Made by a program: the position numbers and the translations under genes. Below, one piece after another: positions 9,251 to 19,858 of a DNA stretch of 44,274 bases. The stretch is from Bacteroidales bacterium (GTDB taxonomy: Bacteria; Bacteroidota; Bacteroidia; Bacteroidales; UBA932), in assembly GCA_017447815.1 (NCBI GenBank), contig JAFSMS010000108.1, positions 1 through 44,274 of the forward strand, written 5' to 3'. The stretch's first letter is position 1; each line of letters starts with the position of its first letter. The notes below the pieces were generated by a model. It ran no database searches and was not told where the DNA came from. It was given only the letters and a program-made list of their open reading frames with translations.

Positions 9251-10195
9251 TTATCGGTTTTGAAGGAACTTCAGGATATTGGCTTCGATGCGGGCGGGGA
9301 TGTCCTCGCATTCGGCCCGTTCGAAAGGCGTGTCGCTCAGTTTCTGATACAGTTCGATGTACCGGTCGGTGATGCCGGTGACCACCTCGGGGGTCATCTC
9401 GGGCACCTTTTCCCCTTCGCGGCCCTGGAAGCCTCCGGCCATGAGCCATTCACGGACGAATTCCTTGGAGAGCTGCTTCTGGTGCTCCCCCTTCTCCAGC
9501 CGCTCTTCATAGCCTTCGGCATAGAAGTACCGGGAGGAATCGGGTGTATGGATTTCGTCCATCAGGATAATCCGGCCGTCTTTTTTGCCGAACTCGTACT
9601 TGGTATCCACCAGGATGAGACCCTTCCGGGCGGCGATTTCGGTGCCGCGCTGGAACAGGGCCAGGGTGTAACGCTCCAACTGTTCGTATTCATCGGCCGG
9701 GACGATGCCGCGGGCGATGATCTCTTCCTTGCTGATGTCTTCGTCGTGCCCCTCGGCCGCCTTGGTGGTGGGGGTGATGATGGGATGGGGCAGTTTCTCG
9801 TTTTCGCGCAGGCCCTCCGGAAGCGTGACTCCGCAGAGGCTGCGTTTGCCGCTTTTGTACTCCCGCCAGGCATGACCGGCGAGATATCCGCGAACCACCA
9901 TTTCCACTTTGTAAGGCTCACAACGCCAGCCGATGGTGACCATGGGATCCGGAACGGCGACTTTCCAGTTGGGGAGGATGTCGGCCGTGAGGTCCAGGAA
10001 CTGGGCGGCCAACTGGTTCAGCACCTGCCCCTTGCAGGGAATTCCTTCCGGCAGCACGACGTCGAAGGCGGAGATGCGGTCGGTGGCCACCATGACCAGG
10101 TAGCCACTGCTGAGGGAATAAACGTCACGGACTTTTCCCGTGTACAAGGAAACTTGACCGGGAAGTTGGAATTGGGTTTTTACAACGGCTTTCAT
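9251..10195 (-). CDS. purC: SAICAR synthetase (canonical, long Bacteroidota-type PurC)
   Basis: 314 residues from [11 protein letters not shown]. PurC joins CAIR and aspartate with ATP to give SAICAR. The ATP-binding loop YTGKVRDVY and the [12 protein letters not shown] motif are intact, as are [17 protein letters not shown] and the C-terminal [12 protein letters not shown]. An ATG seven codons upstream is too close to the -7 element to be used. This is the standard-looking PurC of the window; a second, shorter and divergent one lies at 24234-24968. It is co-transcribed with purB, the enzyme that uses SAICAR next. Confidence 0.96.
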   Translation of the reverse strand: MKAVVKTQFQLPGQVSLYTGKVRDVYSLSSGYLVMVATDRISAFDVVLPEGIPCKGQVLNQLAAQFLDLTADILPNWKVAVPDPMVTIGWRCEPYKVEMVVRGYLAGHAWREYKSGKRSLCGVTLPEGLRENEKLPHPIITPTTKAAEGHDEDISKEEIIARGIVPADEYEQLERYTLALFQRGTEIAARKGLILVDTKYEFGKKDGRIILMDEIHTPDSSRYFYAEGYEERLEKGEHQKQLSKEFVREWLMAGGFQGREGEKVPEMTPEVVTGITDRYIELYQKLSDTPFERAECEDIPARIEANILKFLQNR

Positions 10196-10213
10196 GGGAG
10201 AATAATAATTGTA

Positions 10214-10245
10214 CAAAGTTAAAATGCTAATCCCGTTTCTGCAAA
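10214..10245 (-). promoter_or_regulatory. Predicted purC-purB promoter, Bacteroidota type
   Basis: Minus strand reads TTTG (10242-10245), 20 bp, TAACTTTG (10214-10221), an exact consensus match. The predicted leader before purC is only about 14 nt. It lies in the 88-bp gap after pyrB, so purC-purB can be expressed independently of the pyr operon upstream. Confidence 0.8.
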
Positions 10246-10283
10246 TGTTTTCCGGATATATCGACCAGTGATGTCCCGGCGGA

Positions 10284-11363
10284 TTACCGCACCTTCGAGT
10301 CGCAGTACCAGCAGCGAAGGACGCCGTCGTCTCCGCGGCGGAACTTGTGCGGCGCTTTCTCGTTGTTGCAGATGCACTTGCGGTTGGTGCAGCGGGCCGT
10401 GGGGTCGGTGACGGGTTCCTCGTCGGCCGGCATGCCGTGCTCGGGGTCGTCCTTCCATTCCAGGAGTTTGACGATCAGGGCTTCCCGCACGAACTTGCCG
10501 TTCTCCACCTGGCGGAAATAGGCGGCACGCGGGTCGGCATCCACCTCGGTGAGGATCTCATTCACGCGGGGCAGCGGATGGAGGACGGCCATCTTCTCCT
10601 TGGCAAGGGACATGCGGGCGGCGTCCAGGACGAAACTGTCCTTCACGCGGTCGAACTCGTCCTCGTCGAGGAAACGCTCCTTCTGCACGCGGGTCATGTA
10701 CAGGACATCCAACTGAGGCATCACTTCCTCCATCGTCTCCACTTCGCGGTAGGGGATGCCGGTACGCTCGCAAACGTCGTGCTTGATGTAGTCCGGCAGT
10801 TTGAGTTCCGGGGGGGCGATGAGGACCACTTTGATGTCCTTGTAGCGGGAGAGGGCCTTGATGAGGGAGTGGACGGTCCGGCCGAAGCGGAGGTCTCCGC
10901 AGAAGCCGATGGTGATCCCGTCGATATGTCCGAGTTCGCGCTGGATGGTCAGCAGGTCGGTCAGCGTCTGGGTCGGATGGCTGTGAGAGCCGTCGCCGGC
11001 GTTGATAATCGGGACGCGGGATACTTCTGTGGCATAGAGTTGCGCACCCTCGATGTGGTGGCGCATGGCGATGACATCGGCAAAGCAGCCGACGACGCGG
11101 ACGGTGTCCTGGACGGTCTCTCCCTTGCTCACGGAGGAGTTCCGGGCGTCGGAGAAACCGAGGACGTTGCCGCCCAATTCCATCATGGCCGAGGTGAAAC
11201 TCAGGCGGGTGCGGGTGCTGGGCTCGTAGAAGAGCGTGGCCAGCTTTTTATGGGACATGCTGCCTTGATAGCGTTCGCGGTGGGCGATGATGTCCTGTGC
11301 GAGGGAAATGATTTCGTCGGTCTCCTGCTTGGTCAGGTCTATCGGGTCGATGAGGTGTTTCAT
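10284..11363 (-). CDS. pyrB: Aspartate carbamoyltransferase catalytic chain with C-terminal PyrI-type zinc module
   Basis: 359 residues. PyrB makes carbamoyl-aspartate from carbamoyl phosphate and aspartate. Residues 1-310 are a normal catalytic chain: [11 protein letters not shown] (carbamoyl-phosphate site, STRT at 49-52), [21 protein letters not shown], and HPLPRVNEI. The last 35 residues hold C325-x4-C330 and C351-x2-C354, the spacing of the zinc site of the regulatory chain PyrI (C-x4-C, then C-x2-C). The PyrI N-terminal nucleotide-binding domain is absent here, and no separate pyrI is in the window. It is the last gene of the pyr operon, 11 bp after pyrE. The loss of allosteric control by nucleotides is an inference. 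Confidence 0.93.
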   Translation of the reverse strand: MKHLIDPIDLTKQETDEIISLAQDIIAHRERYQGSMSHKKLATLFYEPSTRTRLSFTSAMMELGGNVLGFSDARNSSVSKGETVQDTVRVVGCFADVIAMRHHIEGAQLYATEVSRVPIINAGDGSHSHPTQTLTDLLTIQRELGHIDGITIGFCGDLRFGRTVHSLIKALSRYKDIKVVLIAPPELKLPDYIKHDVCERTGIPYREVETMEEVMPQLDVLYMTRVQKERFLDEDEFDRVKDSFVLDAARMSLAKEKMAVLHPLPRVNEILTEVDADPRAAYFRQVENGKFVREALIVKLLEWKDDPEHGMPADEEPVTDPTARCTNRKCICNNEKAPHKFRRGDDGVLRCWYCDSKVR

Positions 11364-11374
11364 ATGGTTTTGGT

Positions 11375-12010
11375 TTATGATTGTTTAATCCAACTTTCAT
11401 CCTGGGGGTTGTCGCGGAAGGCGAGGATACGTCCCTTCCAGTCCGCTGTGATGCGTCCCTCTTCCACGGCCACGTCCACGAGGACGTCCAGGTTGCACAG
11501 GGAATGGTTTTCCGTATTCGCGGCGGCGATGCGTTCCAGGCCGCGTTTCATCCCGTAAGTGAAGATGGAGACGATGCCCAGCACATCGGCACCGGCCTCC
11601 CGAAGGGCTTCCACCACTTCGATGGAACTGCCGCCGGTGGAAATCAGGTCTTCGATGACGACGACCTTCGTGCCCGGGGCCATTCTGCCCTCGATCCGGT
11701 TCGTCCGGCCGTGGGTCTTGGCCTCGCCGCGGACGTAGCCCATGGGCAGGTCCAGGATGGTGGCGGTGATGGCGGCGTGGGCGATTCCGGCCGTGGAGGT
11801 GCCCATCAGCATCTCGCAATCCGGATAGTAACGCTGTACGAGCCGGGCGAGTCCGTTCTCCACCTGCTCGCGCACCCGGGGGGCGGAGAGGGTGAGGCGG
11901 TTGTCGCAGTAGATGGGACTCTTGATGCCGCTGGCCCAGGTAAACGGCTCTTCGGGGCGCAGGAACACGGCGCCGATGGAGAGGAGGGAGGAAGCGATCT
12001 GTCTTTCCAT
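11375..12010 (-). CDS. pyrE: Orotate phosphoribosyltransferase
   Basis: 211 residues from [17 protein letters not shown]. PyrE transfers ribose-5-phosphate from PRPP to orotate, giving OMP. The type I PRTase motif VVVIEDLISTGGSS is intact, and the N-terminal PFTWASGIKSPIYCDNR is the typical orotate-site region. The start codon overlaps the pyrF stop as TAATG, pointing to translational coupling. A seven-codon in-frame upstream extension exists but lies inside pyrF and is not preferred. Confidence 0.96.
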   Translation of the reverse strand: MERQIASSLLSIGAVFLRPEEPFTWASGIKSPIYCDNRLTLSAPRVREQVENGLARLVQRYYPDCEMLMGTSTAGIAHAAITATILDLPMGYVRGEAKTHGRTNRIEGRMAPGTKVVVIEDLISTGGSSIEVVEALREAGADVLGIVSIFTYGMKRGLERIAAANTENHSLCNLDVLVDVAVEEGRITADWKGRILAFRDNPQDESWIKQS

Positions 12011-12711
12011 TATATGAATTCTTTTAAGCATTTCTCATACGCCGCGACAGGGTCCGGGGCGGCGGTGATGGGGCGGCCTACGACGATGTAGTCCGAGCCG
12101 ATTTCCCGGGCGTCGGCGGGGGTGGTGATGCGCACCTGGTCGTCCGCGGCGGCGTCGGCAAAGCGGATGCCGGGGGTGACGGCGAGGAATCCTTTTCCGC
12201 AGGCTTCCTTGACCAGGCCGGCTTCCCGGGGGGAGCAGACGACCCCGTCCAGCCCGGCTTCCTTCGCGTTCAGGGCATATTGGGCCACCGTCCGGCGAAG
12301 ATCCGTGCCGATCAGCAGTTCCTTCTGCATGACCTCTTCCGACGTGGAAGTGAGTTGGGTGACGGCAATCAGGAGCGGCCGCGTTCCGTCCTCCCGGGTC
12401 AGCCCTTCCAGGGCGGCGCGCATCATCGCGACGGTGCCGGAAGCATGGACATTGACCATGTCCACGTCCAGGCCGGAGAGCACCCGCATCGTTTTCTTGA
12501 CGGTGTTGGGAATGTCGTGGAGTTTGAGGTCCAGGAAGATCCGGTGTCCGCGGGCCTTGATCTCGCGGACGATGGAGGGACCTTCGGCATAATAAAGTTC
12601 CATGCCGATTTTCACAAAAGGTTTCCGTCCCTCGGGGAAACGGTCCAGGAATTCCAGCGTGGCTTCACGGCTGGCGAAGTCGCAGGCGATGATGACGTCT
12701 CGGTGGGTCAT
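12010..12711 (-). CDS. pyrF: Orotidine 5'-phosphate decarboxylase
   Basis: 233 residues from [14 protein letters not shown]. PyrF decarboxylates OMP to UMP, the last step of the pathway. The catalytic Asp/Lys network is visible in [16 protein letters not shown], with further motifs [17 protein letters not shown], and the phosphate-binding C-terminal VTPGIRF and YIVVGRPIT. The length is typical of the bacterial group I family. The start overlaps the pyrD stop as ATGA. A longer frame upstream runs through pyrD and is not real coding. Confidence 0.96.
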   Translation of the reverse strand: MTHRDVIIACDFASREATLEFLDRFPEGRKPFVKIGMELYYAEGPSIVREIKARGHRIFLDLKLHDIPNTVKKTMRVLSGLDVDMVNVHASGTVAMMRAALEGLTREDGTRPLLIAVTQLTSTSEEVMQKELLIGTDLRRTVAQYALNAKEAGLDGVVCSPREAGLVKEACGKGFLAVTPGIRFADAAADDQVRITTPADAREIGSDYIVVGRPITAAPDPVAAYEKCLKEFI

Positions 12712-13619
12712 ACGGTTCCGATGATTTCTTGTAAGGTATTGATGTTCAATTCGTCCATGAGGACGGGGAGTTCTTCGATGATTTCGGGGCAGGCCAGCGG
12801 GTTGCGAAGGTTCTCCGCGCCCACCTGGACGGCCGTCGCACCGGCCATCATCATTTCGATGACGTCCGCGGCCGATGCCACACCGCCGCAGCCCATGACG
12901 GGAATCCGGCAGGCGTGCGCCACCTGGTAAACCATCCGGAGGGCGACGGGGAAGACGGCCCGGCCGGAAAAACCGCCCATCTTGTTGGCGATCACCGGCT
13001 TGCGCCGATGAATGTCGATCCGCATCCCGAGGAAGGTGTTCACGAGCGTGAGGCCGTCGGCCCCGGCATCCTCGCAGGCGCGGGCGATGGAGACGATGTC
13101 CGTCACGTTCGGACTCAGTTTGATGAAAACGGGTTTCTGGCAAACGGCTTTCACCGTGCGTGTTACCTCGGCGGCCGATTCGGCGGAAGTTCCGAAAGCC
13201 ATGCCTCCGTTGTGTACGTTGGGGCAGGAGATGTTGACTTCGATGAGGTCGATGCCCCCGCATGCATCGGCCCTCGCGCAGCATTCCCGGTATTCGTCCA
13301 GGGAGAAACCGCTGATGTTCGCGATGATGCAGCCGTCATAGACCTTCCGGAGCGAAGGGACTTTCTCATTCACAAGCACGTCGATGCCCGGATTCTGCAG
13401 GCCCACGGAATTGATCATCCCGCCGGGGCACTCCGCGATGCGGGGCGTCGGATTTCCGTAACGCGCCTCCCGCGTCGTCCCCTTGAGGGAGATGCCGCCG
13501 AGGACGTTGAGGTCCATCTCATCGGCCAGTTCCAGCCCGAAACCGAAGGTTCCGCTGGCCGGAATCACCGGGTTTTTGAGTGTCAGGCCGCACAGGCCCA
13601 CGGAGAGATCCTTTACCAT
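12708..13619 (-). CDS. pyrD: Dihydroorotate dehydrogenase, class 1B catalytic subunit
   Basis: 303 residues from [18 protein letters not shown]. It oxidises dihydroorotate to orotate on FMN. The active-site base is the Cys in [13 protein letters not shown], which marks a class 1 enzyme. The adjacent pyrK shows this is the NAD-linked 1B type, a soluble heterotetramer rather than the quinone-linked membrane form. The FMN phosphate loops are seen in [14 protein letters not shown] and [10 protein letters not shown]. The start overlaps pyrK by 7 bp. Confidence 0.95.
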   Translation of the reverse strand: MVKDLSVGLCGLTLKNPVIPASGTFGFGLELADEMDLNVLGGISLKGTTREARYGNPTPRIAECPGGMINSVGLQNPGIDVLVNEKVPSLRKVYDGCIIANISGFSLDEYRECCARADACGGIDLIEVNISCPNVHNGGMAFGTSAESAAEVTRTVKAVCQKPVFIKLSPNVTDIVSIARACEDAGADGLTLVNTFLGMRIDIHRRKPVIANKMGGFSGRAVFPVALRMVYQVAHACRIPVMGCGGVASAADVIEMMMAGATAVQVGAENLRNPLACPEIIEELPVLMDELNINTLQEIIGTV

Positions 13620-14341
13620 AGCAGTTCCTCCTTCTTGAACACCGGACCGTCCTTGCACACGCGCCGGGGACCGTTTTTCGTCTGGATGCTGCAGCCGTAG
13701 CAGAAGCCGGCGCCGCAGCCCATGCGCTCCTCCAGCGAGGCTTCACCGGGCCCCTCCAGCGTGCCGCACACGACTTTCATCATGACCATCGGCCCGCAGG
13801 TATAAAAGAAATCGTAGGACGGACGGGCCGCGGCGATCGCATCGGTGACGAAGCCCTTTACGCCCGCGGAGCCATCGGCCGTTGACAGCAGGACTTCGTC
13901 GCAGACCGCCCGGAATTCCTCGGCCAGGATGATTTCCCCGGCCTTGTTGAACCCCAGCACGGCCGTGACCTTTTTCCCGCGCGCCTTCAACTCCTTGGCC
14001 AGCAGGTACAGCGGGGGAACCCCGAGTCCGCCGCCCACAAGCAACGCCTCTTCCCGGCACGCTTCCGGATGGAATCCGTTCCCCAGGCCGGTCAGCACTT
14101 CCAGTTCCGTCCCGGGCTGCATCTGAGACAGCGCCTTCGTCCCTTCTCCCACAACCTTGTACACCAGCGTCAGTTTCCCGTCTTCCCGGTCACAGACGGA
14201 CAGTGGTCTCCGGAGGTAGAATCCCGGGATGGCGATGTCCACGAACTCGCCTTCCACATCGGCCTTGCCCGCCAAAACCAAGCGATAGGTCTTGGGCGCG
14301 AGGAGCGTATTCTCCGCGATCGTATAAAGGCTTTTATTCAC
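13613..14341 (-). CDS. pyrK: Dihydroorotate dehydrogenase electron-transfer subunit PyrK
   Basis: 242 residues starting with GTG. PyrK carries FAD and a 2Fe-2S cluster and passes electrons from PyrD to NAD. The FAD-binding motif is [11 protein letters not shown], the nucleotide-binding fold begins [16 protein letters not shown], and the cluster ligands lie in [14 protein letters not shown] plus the Cys of RRVCKDGP. The GTG start overlaps the carB stop as GTGA. Its position directly before pyrD matches Gram-positive pyrK-pyrD pairs. Confidence 0.94.
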   Translation of the reverse strand: MNKSLYTIAENTLLAPKTYRLVLAGKADVEGEFVDIAIPGFYLRRPLSVCDREDGKLTLVYKVVGEGTKALSQMQPGTELEVLTGLGNGFHPEACREEALLVGGGLGVPPLYLLAKELKARGKKVTAVLGFNKAGEIILAEEFRAVCDEVLLSTADGSAGVKGFVTDAIAAARPSYDFFYTCGPMVMMKVVCGTLEGPGEASLEERMGCGAGFCYGCSIQTKNGPRRVCKDGPVFKKEELLW

Positions 14342-17300
14342 TTTTTGTATTCTTCGTCAATGGTGGAAATCCCCAGCGTAATCTCTTCCAGCACATCCAG
14401 GAGAACCCGGACGGTCTCGAGGGCCGTGAAGATGGTGACATTGTTCTCCACCGCGCAGCGGCGGATGCCGTAGCCGTCCAAGTGGCTGGATTTCTGGTTC
14501 AGGTCGATGGTGTTGATGACATATTTCACGTGTCCCTTGCGGATGGCCTGGTAAATCTCGTCGCTGCCTTCCCCGAGTTTCCGGAGCATCTTGGTGCGGA
14601 TGCCGTGCTCTTTCAGGAAGGCCGCCGTGCCTTTGGTGGCCTCGATGTTGAAGCCCAGGTTGTAGAACCGGCGGATGAGCGGAAGGGCGTCCTCCTTGTC
14701 CTTGTCGGCGATGGTGGCGAAGACGGTCCCGTAGGACTTGATGTCCATGCCGGAGGCCTGCAGGGACTTGTACAGGGCACGGTTCAGGGAATCGTCATAG
14801 CCGATGGCCTCGCCCGTGGACTTCATCTCCGGGGAGAGATAGGTGTCGATGCCCTTGATCTTTCCGAAGGAGAAGGCCGGCGTCTTGACAAAGTGGCGCT
14901 TGCGCTCCGGGAAATAGACCTCCGTGATGCCCTGCTCCTTCAGGGAGTGGCCCAGCATCACCCGCGTGGCGATTTTTGCCATCGGGATGCCCGTGCTCTT
15001 GGAAATGAACGGAACGGTGCGGGAGGAGCGGGGGTTGACCTCGATCACGTACACGTTCTCGTCGCTGTCCACGATGAACTGGATGTTGAACAGGCCCACG
15101 ATGCCGATGGCCTTTCCGAGTTTCACCGTATCGTCGATGATCTCCTGCTTCACCTTCGGGCTCAGGCTGAAGGAAGGATAGACGCTGATGGAGTCGCCGG
15201 AGTGGATGCCGGTGCGCTCCACGTGTTCCATGATGGCCGGGATGAAGACGTCCGTCCCGTCGCAGATGGCATCGACCTCGGTCTCCTTGCCCTGGATGTA
15301 CTTGTCCACGAGGACAGGGGAGTTCTCGTTGATTTCCACCGCGTTGTGGAGGTAGTGGCGAAGGGTGTCCTCGTTGCCGACGATCATCATCGCACGGCCA
15401 CCGAGTACGAAACTCGGACGCACGAGGACCGGGTAGCCGATGTCCTCGGCCGCCTTCACGCCGTCCTCCACGTTGGTGACGGCATGGGCCTTGGGCTGGC
15501 GGATGCCGGTCCGGCGCATGATCTCCTCGAAGAGTTTGCGGTCCTCGGCATTGTCGATGGCCTCCAGGCCGGTGCCGATGAGCGGAACGTTGAACTCGGA
15601 GAGGGGACCGGCGAGGTTGATGGCCGTCTGGCCGCCCAGGGAGACGATGACCCCGTCCGGACGCTCGAGCGAGATGACGTTCATCACATCCTCCGTGGTG
15701 AGCGGCTCGAAATAGAGTTTGTCGGAGACGGTGTAGTCCGTGGAGACCGTCTCGGGATTGTTGTTGATGATGATGGCCTCGTAACCGGCCTCGCGGATGG
15801 CCCAGATGGCGTGGACCGTGGAGTAGTCGAATTCCACGCCCTGGCCGATGCGAATGGGGCCGGAGCCCAGCACGAGGATCTTCTTCCGCTCGCTTCGGAC
15901 CGACTCGTTCTCCTGTTCGTAGGTGGAGTAGAAGTACGGGACGTAAGTGTCGTGCTCGGCGGCGCAGGAGTCGATCATCTTATAGACCGGGACGATGCCG
16001 TGCTCGAAGCGGAAGCGGATGATGTCGGCCTCCGTCTTTCCCCAGAGCTGCCCGATGAAGCGGTCGCCGAAGCCCATGCGCTTGGCTTCCCGGAGGATTT
16101 CCGCGTCGCCCGGGGCGGCCTTCACGCGGCGTTCCATCCGGACGATGTTGTAAATCTTCTCGAGGAAAAGCCAGTCGATCTTCGTGCGGTCGTAGATGCG
16201 GGACAGGTCGATGCGAAGGCGCAGAAGCTGCGCGATGGCATGGATGCGGTCGTCGGTAGGGGTGGAGATGTAGTCGAGGAGTTTTTCCTCGGACCAGTCG
16301 TCGAACTTTTTCTTGTGGATGTGGCAGCAGCCGCTTTCCAGGGAACGCATCGCCTTGAGGATGCTTTCTTCGAGGGTGCGGCCGATGCTCATCACCTCGC
16401 CCGTCGCCTTCATCTGGGTGCCGAGTTCGTTGGAAGCCTCGCTGAACTTGTCGAAGGGGAAACGGGCCACTTTGGCGACGACATAGTCGATGGCCGGCTC
16501 GCAGCAGGCGGGAGCGCCGGCCACCGTAATCTCGTCCAGGGTCAAGCCCACGGCGATTTTCGCCGTCACGCGGGCGATCGGGAAGCCGCTGGCCTTGGAG
16601 GCGAGGGCGGAGGAGCGGGACACGCGCGGGTTGACCTCGATGATATAGTACTTGAAGGACAGCGGGTCCAGGGCGAACTGGACGTTGCAACCGCCTTCGA
16701 TCTTGAGGGCGCGGATGAGTTTCAGGGCGCTGCAGCGCAGCATCTGGTACTCCTTGTCGGTGAGGGTGAGGGCGGGCGCCACGACCATGGAGTCTCCGGT
16801 GTGGATGCCCACGGGGTCGATGTTCTCCATCGAGCAGATGGCGATGGCGGTGTCATTGCGGTCGCGCATCACCTCGAACTCGATCTCCTTGTAGCCCTTG
16901 ATGCTCTTTTCCACCAGCACTTCGCCGACGGGGGAGAGGGCGAGGGCGTTCCGCATCATGTCGCGGAGTTCCTCTTCGTTGTAGGCGAAACCGCCGCCCG
17001 TGCCGCCCAGCGTGAAGGCCGGGCGCAGGATGACCGGGTAGCCGATCCGCTCCGCCGCCGCCACGGCCTCCTCTACGCTGTAGGTGATTTCGGAAGGGAT
17101 GACCGGCTCGTCGATCGACAGGCACAGTTCCTTGAAGAGTTCGCGGTCCTCCGCCTTCTCGATGCCCTGGAAGGACGTGCCCAGGATTTCCACGCCGCAT
17201 TCTTCCAGGACGCCCTTCTTGGCGAGCTGGACGGCGAGGTTCAGGCCGGTCTGGCCGCCGAGGCCGGGCACCAGGGCGTCGGGACGCTCGTAGCGGATGA

Positions 17301-17529
17301 TTTTGGCGACATATTCCAGGGTGAGGGGTTCCATATAGACCTTGTCGGCCATCTGGGTGTCCGTCATGATGGTCGCGGGATTGGAGTTCACGAGGATCAC
17401 CTCGTACCCCTCTTCCTTGAGGGCGATGCAGGCCTGCGTGCCGGCATAGTCGAATTCTGCCGCCTGGCCGATGACGATTGGGCCGGAGCCGATCACGAGC
17501 ACTTTCCGGATATCTTTTCTTCTAGGCAT
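14338..17529 (-). CDS. carB: Carbamoyl-phosphate synthase large subunit
   Basis: 1063 residues, the usual length. CarB makes carbamoyl phosphate from bicarbonate, two ATP and ammonia; the ammonia normally arrives by an internal tunnel from CarA. The two homologous ATP-grasp halves start with [21 protein letters not shown] (residue 10 on) and [20 protein letters not shown] (about 550 on). The C-terminal MGS-like allosteric domain covers about 930-1063. All synthetase motifs seen look intact, in contrast to its partner CarA. Overlaps carA by 8 bp and pyrK by 4 bp. Confidence 0.96.
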   Translation of the reverse strand: MPRRKDIRKVLVIGSGPIVIGQAAEFDYAGTQACIALKEEGYEVILVNSNPATIMTDTQMADKVYMEPLTLEYVAKIIRYERPDALVPGLGGQTGLNLAVQLAKKGVLEECGVEILGTSFQGIEKAEDRELFKELCLSIDEPVIPSEITYSVEEAVAAAERIGYPVILRPAFTLGGTGGGFAYNEEELRDMMRNALALSPVGEVLVEKSIKGYKEIEFEVMRDRNDTAIAICSMENIDPVGIHTGDSMVVAPALTLTDKEYQMLRCSALKLIRALKIEGGCNVQFALDPLSFKYYIIEVNPRVSRSSALASKASGFPIARVTAKIAVGLTLDEITVAGAPACCEPAIDYVVAKVARFPFDKFSEASNELGTQMKATGEVMSIGRTLEESILKAMRSLESGCCHIHKKKFDDWSEEKLLDYISTPTDDRIHAIAQLLRLRIDLSRIYDRTKIDWLFLEKIYNIVRMERRVKAAPGDAEILREAKRMGFGDRFIGQLWGKTEADIIRFRFEHGIVPVYKMIDSCAAEHDTYVPYFYSTYEQENESVRSERKKILVLGSGPIRIGQGVEFDYSTVHAIWAIREAGYEAIIINNNPETVSTDYTVSDKLYFEPLTTEDVMNVISLERPDGVIVSLGGQTAINLAGPLSEFNVPLIGTGLEAIDNAEDRKLFEEIMRRTGIRQPKAHAVTNVEDGVKAAEDIGYPVLVRPSFVLGGRAMMIVGNEDTLRHYLHNAVEINENSPVLVDKYIQGKETEVDAICDGTDVFIPAIMEHVERTGIHSGDSISVYPSFSLSPKVKQEIIDDTVKLGKAIGIVGLFNIQFIVDSDENVYVIEVNPRSSRTVPFISKSTGIPMAKIATRVMLGHSLKEQGITEVYFPERKRHFVKTPAFSFGKIKGIDTYLSPEMKSTGEAIGYDDSLNRALYKSLQASGMDIKSYGTVFATIADKDKEDALPLIRRFYNLGFNIEATKGTAAFLKEHGIRTKMLRKLGEGSDEIYQAIRKGHVKYVINTIDLNQKSSHLDGYGIRRCAVENNVTIFTALETVRVLLDVLEEITLGISTIDEEYKK

Positions 17530-18604
17530 TCTTCGGGCCCTCCATCATTTGGATAAACTTGTCAAAAAGGTTCACGTAGTCCAGCGGACCGGGAGCGGAT
17601 TCCATGTGGAACTGGATGCCGAAGACCTTGTCTTCCCGGTTCTCGAATCCCAGCACAAATCCTTCGGGGACAAGGACGTGTGTCGGAGTGAGCGCCGTCC
17701 CTTCCAAGCTGTCGAAACGGTAGGTCTGGTTGAGGACGGCGATGTGGATCCGGCCGGTGGCGAGGTCGCGCACCGGGTGGTCTCCGTGCATGCCGCAGCC
17801 CATCGGGGCGAGAGCGGCGCCATATTCCAGGCCGATGGCTTCCATGCCCAGGCCGATGCCCAGCACGGGGACGCGGCCCTTGATCTCGGCGAACAGGGTG
17901 CGGATTTCCGGGGCCTCCAGGGCCGAAACGGGACCGTTGGACAGAAGGACCCCGTCCGGATTGAACGCGAGGATGTCCTTCGCCGGGGTGTTGTACGGAA
18001 CCACGGTCACGTTGCAGCCGCGCTGCTTCAGGCAGGTGAGGATGCTTTGCTTGACGCCGCAGTCCACCGCCACGACATGGAAGCGGTGGTTCGAGGTGCG
18101 GGTGACCCAGCGCTTGCGGCAACTCACGCGGCGCAGGAGGTCCTTCGGCCGCTGCGTCGCCGCAATGAGGGCGAGGGCTTCCTCCCGGGGCATGTCCGCC
18201 TCTACGATAGCGGCCATGGGCCGGCCGGTCTCACGGATGATTTTGGTGATCATCCGGGTGTCCACGCCGCTCAGGCAGGGGATTCCGTGGTCCTCCAACT
18301 CCTCTTCCAGGGTTTTGGTGGAGCGGAAGTTGCTGGGCGTGTCGCAGCATTCGCGGACGATGAGTCCGCCGATGTCCGTAGAACGGGATTCATAGTCTTC
18401 GTCCGCGATGCCGTAGTTCCCGATGAGGGGGTACGTCATCACGACGATCTGTCCGGCGTAGGAGGGGTCGGAAATGATTTCCTGATACCCGACCACGGAT
18501 GTGTTGAACACCAGTTCGCAGACTTTGCGGCAATCGGCTCCGAAGCCGGTCCCGTAAAATTCCTGGCCGGTTTCCAGCACCAGTTTTTTCTCGGGTCTGA
18601 TCAT
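17522..18604 (-). CDS. carA: Carbamoyl-phosphate synthase small subunit with degenerate glutaminase site
   Basis: 360 residues, full length. CarA normally hydrolyses glutamine and feeds ammonia to CarB. The N-terminal small-chain domain is normal ([33 protein letters not shown]). The class I amidotransferase domain is not: the nucleophile motif GICLGHQ reads GIGLGMEA, with Gly251 (codon GGC at 17852-17854) in place of Cys. The glycine loop SNGPGDP reads SNGPVSAL (222-229), and the QNHG motif reads LNQT. His333 and Glu335 of the triad remain (QFHMES). The reading frame is intact, so it is probably a structural or ammonia-passing subunit without glutaminase activity. Overlaps pyrC as ATGA. Confidence 0.93.
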   Translation of the reverse strand: MIRPEKKLVLETGQEFYGTGFGADCRKVCELVFNTSVVGYQEIISDPSYAGQIVVMTYPLIGNYGIADEDYESRSTDIGGLIVRECCDTPSNFRSTKTLEEELEDHGIPCLSGVDTRMITKIIRETGRPMAAIVEADMPREEALALIAATQRPKDLLRRVSCRKRWVTRTSNHRFHVVAVDCGVKQSILTCLKQRGCNVTVVPYNTPAKDILAFNPDGVLLSNGPVSALEAPEIRTLFAEIKGRVPVLGIGLGMEAIGLEYGAALAPMGCGMHGDHPVRDLATGRIHIAVLNQTYRFDSLEGTALTPTHVLVPEGFVLGFENREDKVFGIQFHMESAPGPLDYVNLFDKFIQMMEGPKNA

Positions 18605-19716
18605 ATTGTCAAGTTGTTATGATATACTGTTTTTCCTTCCATGACGGTTCTGAGGATCCTTCCGTACACCTTCGCCCCTTCGAACGGCGTGGCGCGCCCC
18701 ATGGAGGCGAACTCGCTGCTGCGGATGATATAAGGAGTGTCCAGGTCCACCTCGACCCGGTCCGTCGGCGCTTCCGGGAGCCGGAAGATGCGGCGCGGGG
18801 CGGTGGACAGCACTTCCACCAGGCGTTCCAGGCCGATGCGGCCGGTTTTCACCAGGCGGGTATAGAGCACCGGGAATGCCGTTTCGAGCCCTACGATGCC
18901 CATCGCACTGCCCGCAAGGCCCCTGGATTTCTCTTCGGCCGAATGCGGTGCGTGGTCGGTGGCGACGACATCGATGGTCCCGTCGGCCAATCCTTCGATC
19001 AGCGCCTCGCGGTCCCCGGCGGTCCTGAGCGGCGGATTCATCTTGAAACGTCCGTCCTCCTGAAGGTCGTCCTCGCAGAGCGCAAGATAATGGGGGGCGG
19101 TTTCGCAGGTCACTTTGACCCCGCTCCTTTTGGCCTGGCGGATGATGTCCACGCTCTCGGCGCTTGAAATATGGCACACGTGGTAGCGGCAGCCCGTCTT
19201 GGCCGCCAGTTCCACGTCACGGGCAATCTGTCCCCATTCGCTTTCGGAGCAGATTCCTTTGTGTCCGTGTTCCCGGCAGTAGCGTCCGTCGTGGATGTAA
19301 CCGCCCCGCAGGAGGGTGTTGTCTTCACAGTGGGCGGCGATGATGACGTCTTCGGCCGCCGCCGCGCGCATCGCTTCCAGCATCATCTCCCGGCTCTGGA
19401 CACCGCTTCCGTCATCGGAGAAGGCGACGCACCGGCCCTTGAGGGCATGGAAATCGACCAGTTCCTTTCCAAGCCGTCCGATGGTGATGGACCCGTAGGG
19501 GAGTACCCGGATCAGGGCGTCCCGGTCGATGGCATCCTGCTCCACGGCCAGATGTTCGGGGGAGTCCGGCACCGGATTGAGATTGGGCATCGCGCACACG
19601 AGCGTATATCCGCCGCGCGCCGCGGCCTGACTGCCGGTGCGGATGGTTTCTTTCCAGGTCTGTCCCGGTTCACGGAAATGTACGTGAAGGTCGGCGAATG
19701 CGGGTAGCGTAATCAT
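18601..19716 (-). CDS. pyrC: Dihydroorotase, class I, with short N-terminus
   Basis: 371 residues. It closes carbamoyl-aspartate to dihydroorotate. Metal-site motifs are [10 protein letters not shown], the class [25 protein letters not shown] and ATDHAPHS. Most class I enzymes have about 50 residues before the HxH motif, forming half of the composite beta domain. Here the protein starts [14 protein letters not shown], so those strands are missing, although the C-terminal counterpart ([19 protein letters not shown]) is present. The frame is open further upstream but runs through the terminator and past the promoter. First structural gene of the pyr operon; the stop of a 44-codon leader ORF overlaps its ATG. 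Confidence 0.94.
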   Translation of the reverse strand: MITLPAFADLHVHFREPGQTWKETIRTGSQAAARGGYTLVCAMPNLNPVPDSPEHLAVEQDAIDRDALIRVLPYGSITIGRLGKELVDFHALKGRCVAFSDDGSGVQSREMMLEAMRAAAAEDVIIAAHCEDNTLLRGGYIHDGRYCREHGHKGICSESEWGQIARDVELAAKTGCRYHVCHISSAESVDIIRQAKRSGVKVTCETAPHYLALCEDDLQEDGRFKMNPPLRTAGDREALIEGLADGTIDVVATDHAPHSAEEKSRGLAGSAMGIVGLETAFPVLYTRLVKTGRIGLERLVEVLSTAPRRIFRLPEAPTDRVEVDLDTPYIIRSSEFASMGRATPFEGAKVYGRILRTVMEGKTVYHNNLTI

Positions 19717-19847
19717 GCTCCGATAATAAAAAAAAGACAACCCGAAGGGCTGCCAATAACAAATGGAAATGGATGAATAGGGAAACGGGTGACATCCTCG
19801 GCTCTGCCGATACAGACTTTCCGGGATATGAGGGTGTTCCGCATCAT
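19713..19847 (-). CDS. Predicted 44-residue leader peptide of the pyr operon
   Basis: An ATG-ATG start at 19847, about 7 nt after the predicted transcription start, opens a frame of 44 codons ([14 protein letters not shown]... ending GCLFFIIGA). It stops with a TGA that overlaps the pyrC ATG as ATGA. The ORF translates through a U-rich tract (19755-19786, 17 U in 32) and through the whole terminator and its U-run. E. coli pyrBI has the same plan: a 44-codon leader read through U-rich RNA and the attenuator. No homology of the peptide itself is claimed. That it is translated is inferred. Confidence 0.6.
   Translation of the reverse strand: MMRNTLISRKVCIGRAEDVTRFPIHPFPFVIGSPSGCLFFIIGA
19728..19754 (-). 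terminator. Intrinsic terminator in the pyrC leader (attenuator)
   Basis: On the minus strand GGCAGCCC, loop UUC, GGGUUGUC form an 8-bp stem with two G-U pairs, followed at once by eight U residues (19728-19735). It ends 11 bp before the pyrC ATG and downstream of the predicted promoter, so it can only act on the pyr operon transcript. A small hairpin (19798-19810, UCGGC/GCCGA) lies upstream, before the U-rich tract, and could act as a pause site. Confidence 0.8.
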
Positions 19848-19858
19848 TTCTCGGACTG

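Noticed and set aside
13620-13658. Upstream start for pyrD inside pyrK
   Set aside because: The 13 extra residues overlap the conserved C-terminus of pyrK, and [11 protein letters not shown] matches the family start.
14203-17556. 1117-codon plus-strand open frame opposite carB
   Set aside because: It is the shadow of carB. The GC-rich gene rarely uses codons whose complements are stops, so the opposite strand stays open. The encoded protein is His/Asp/Val-rich with no domain.
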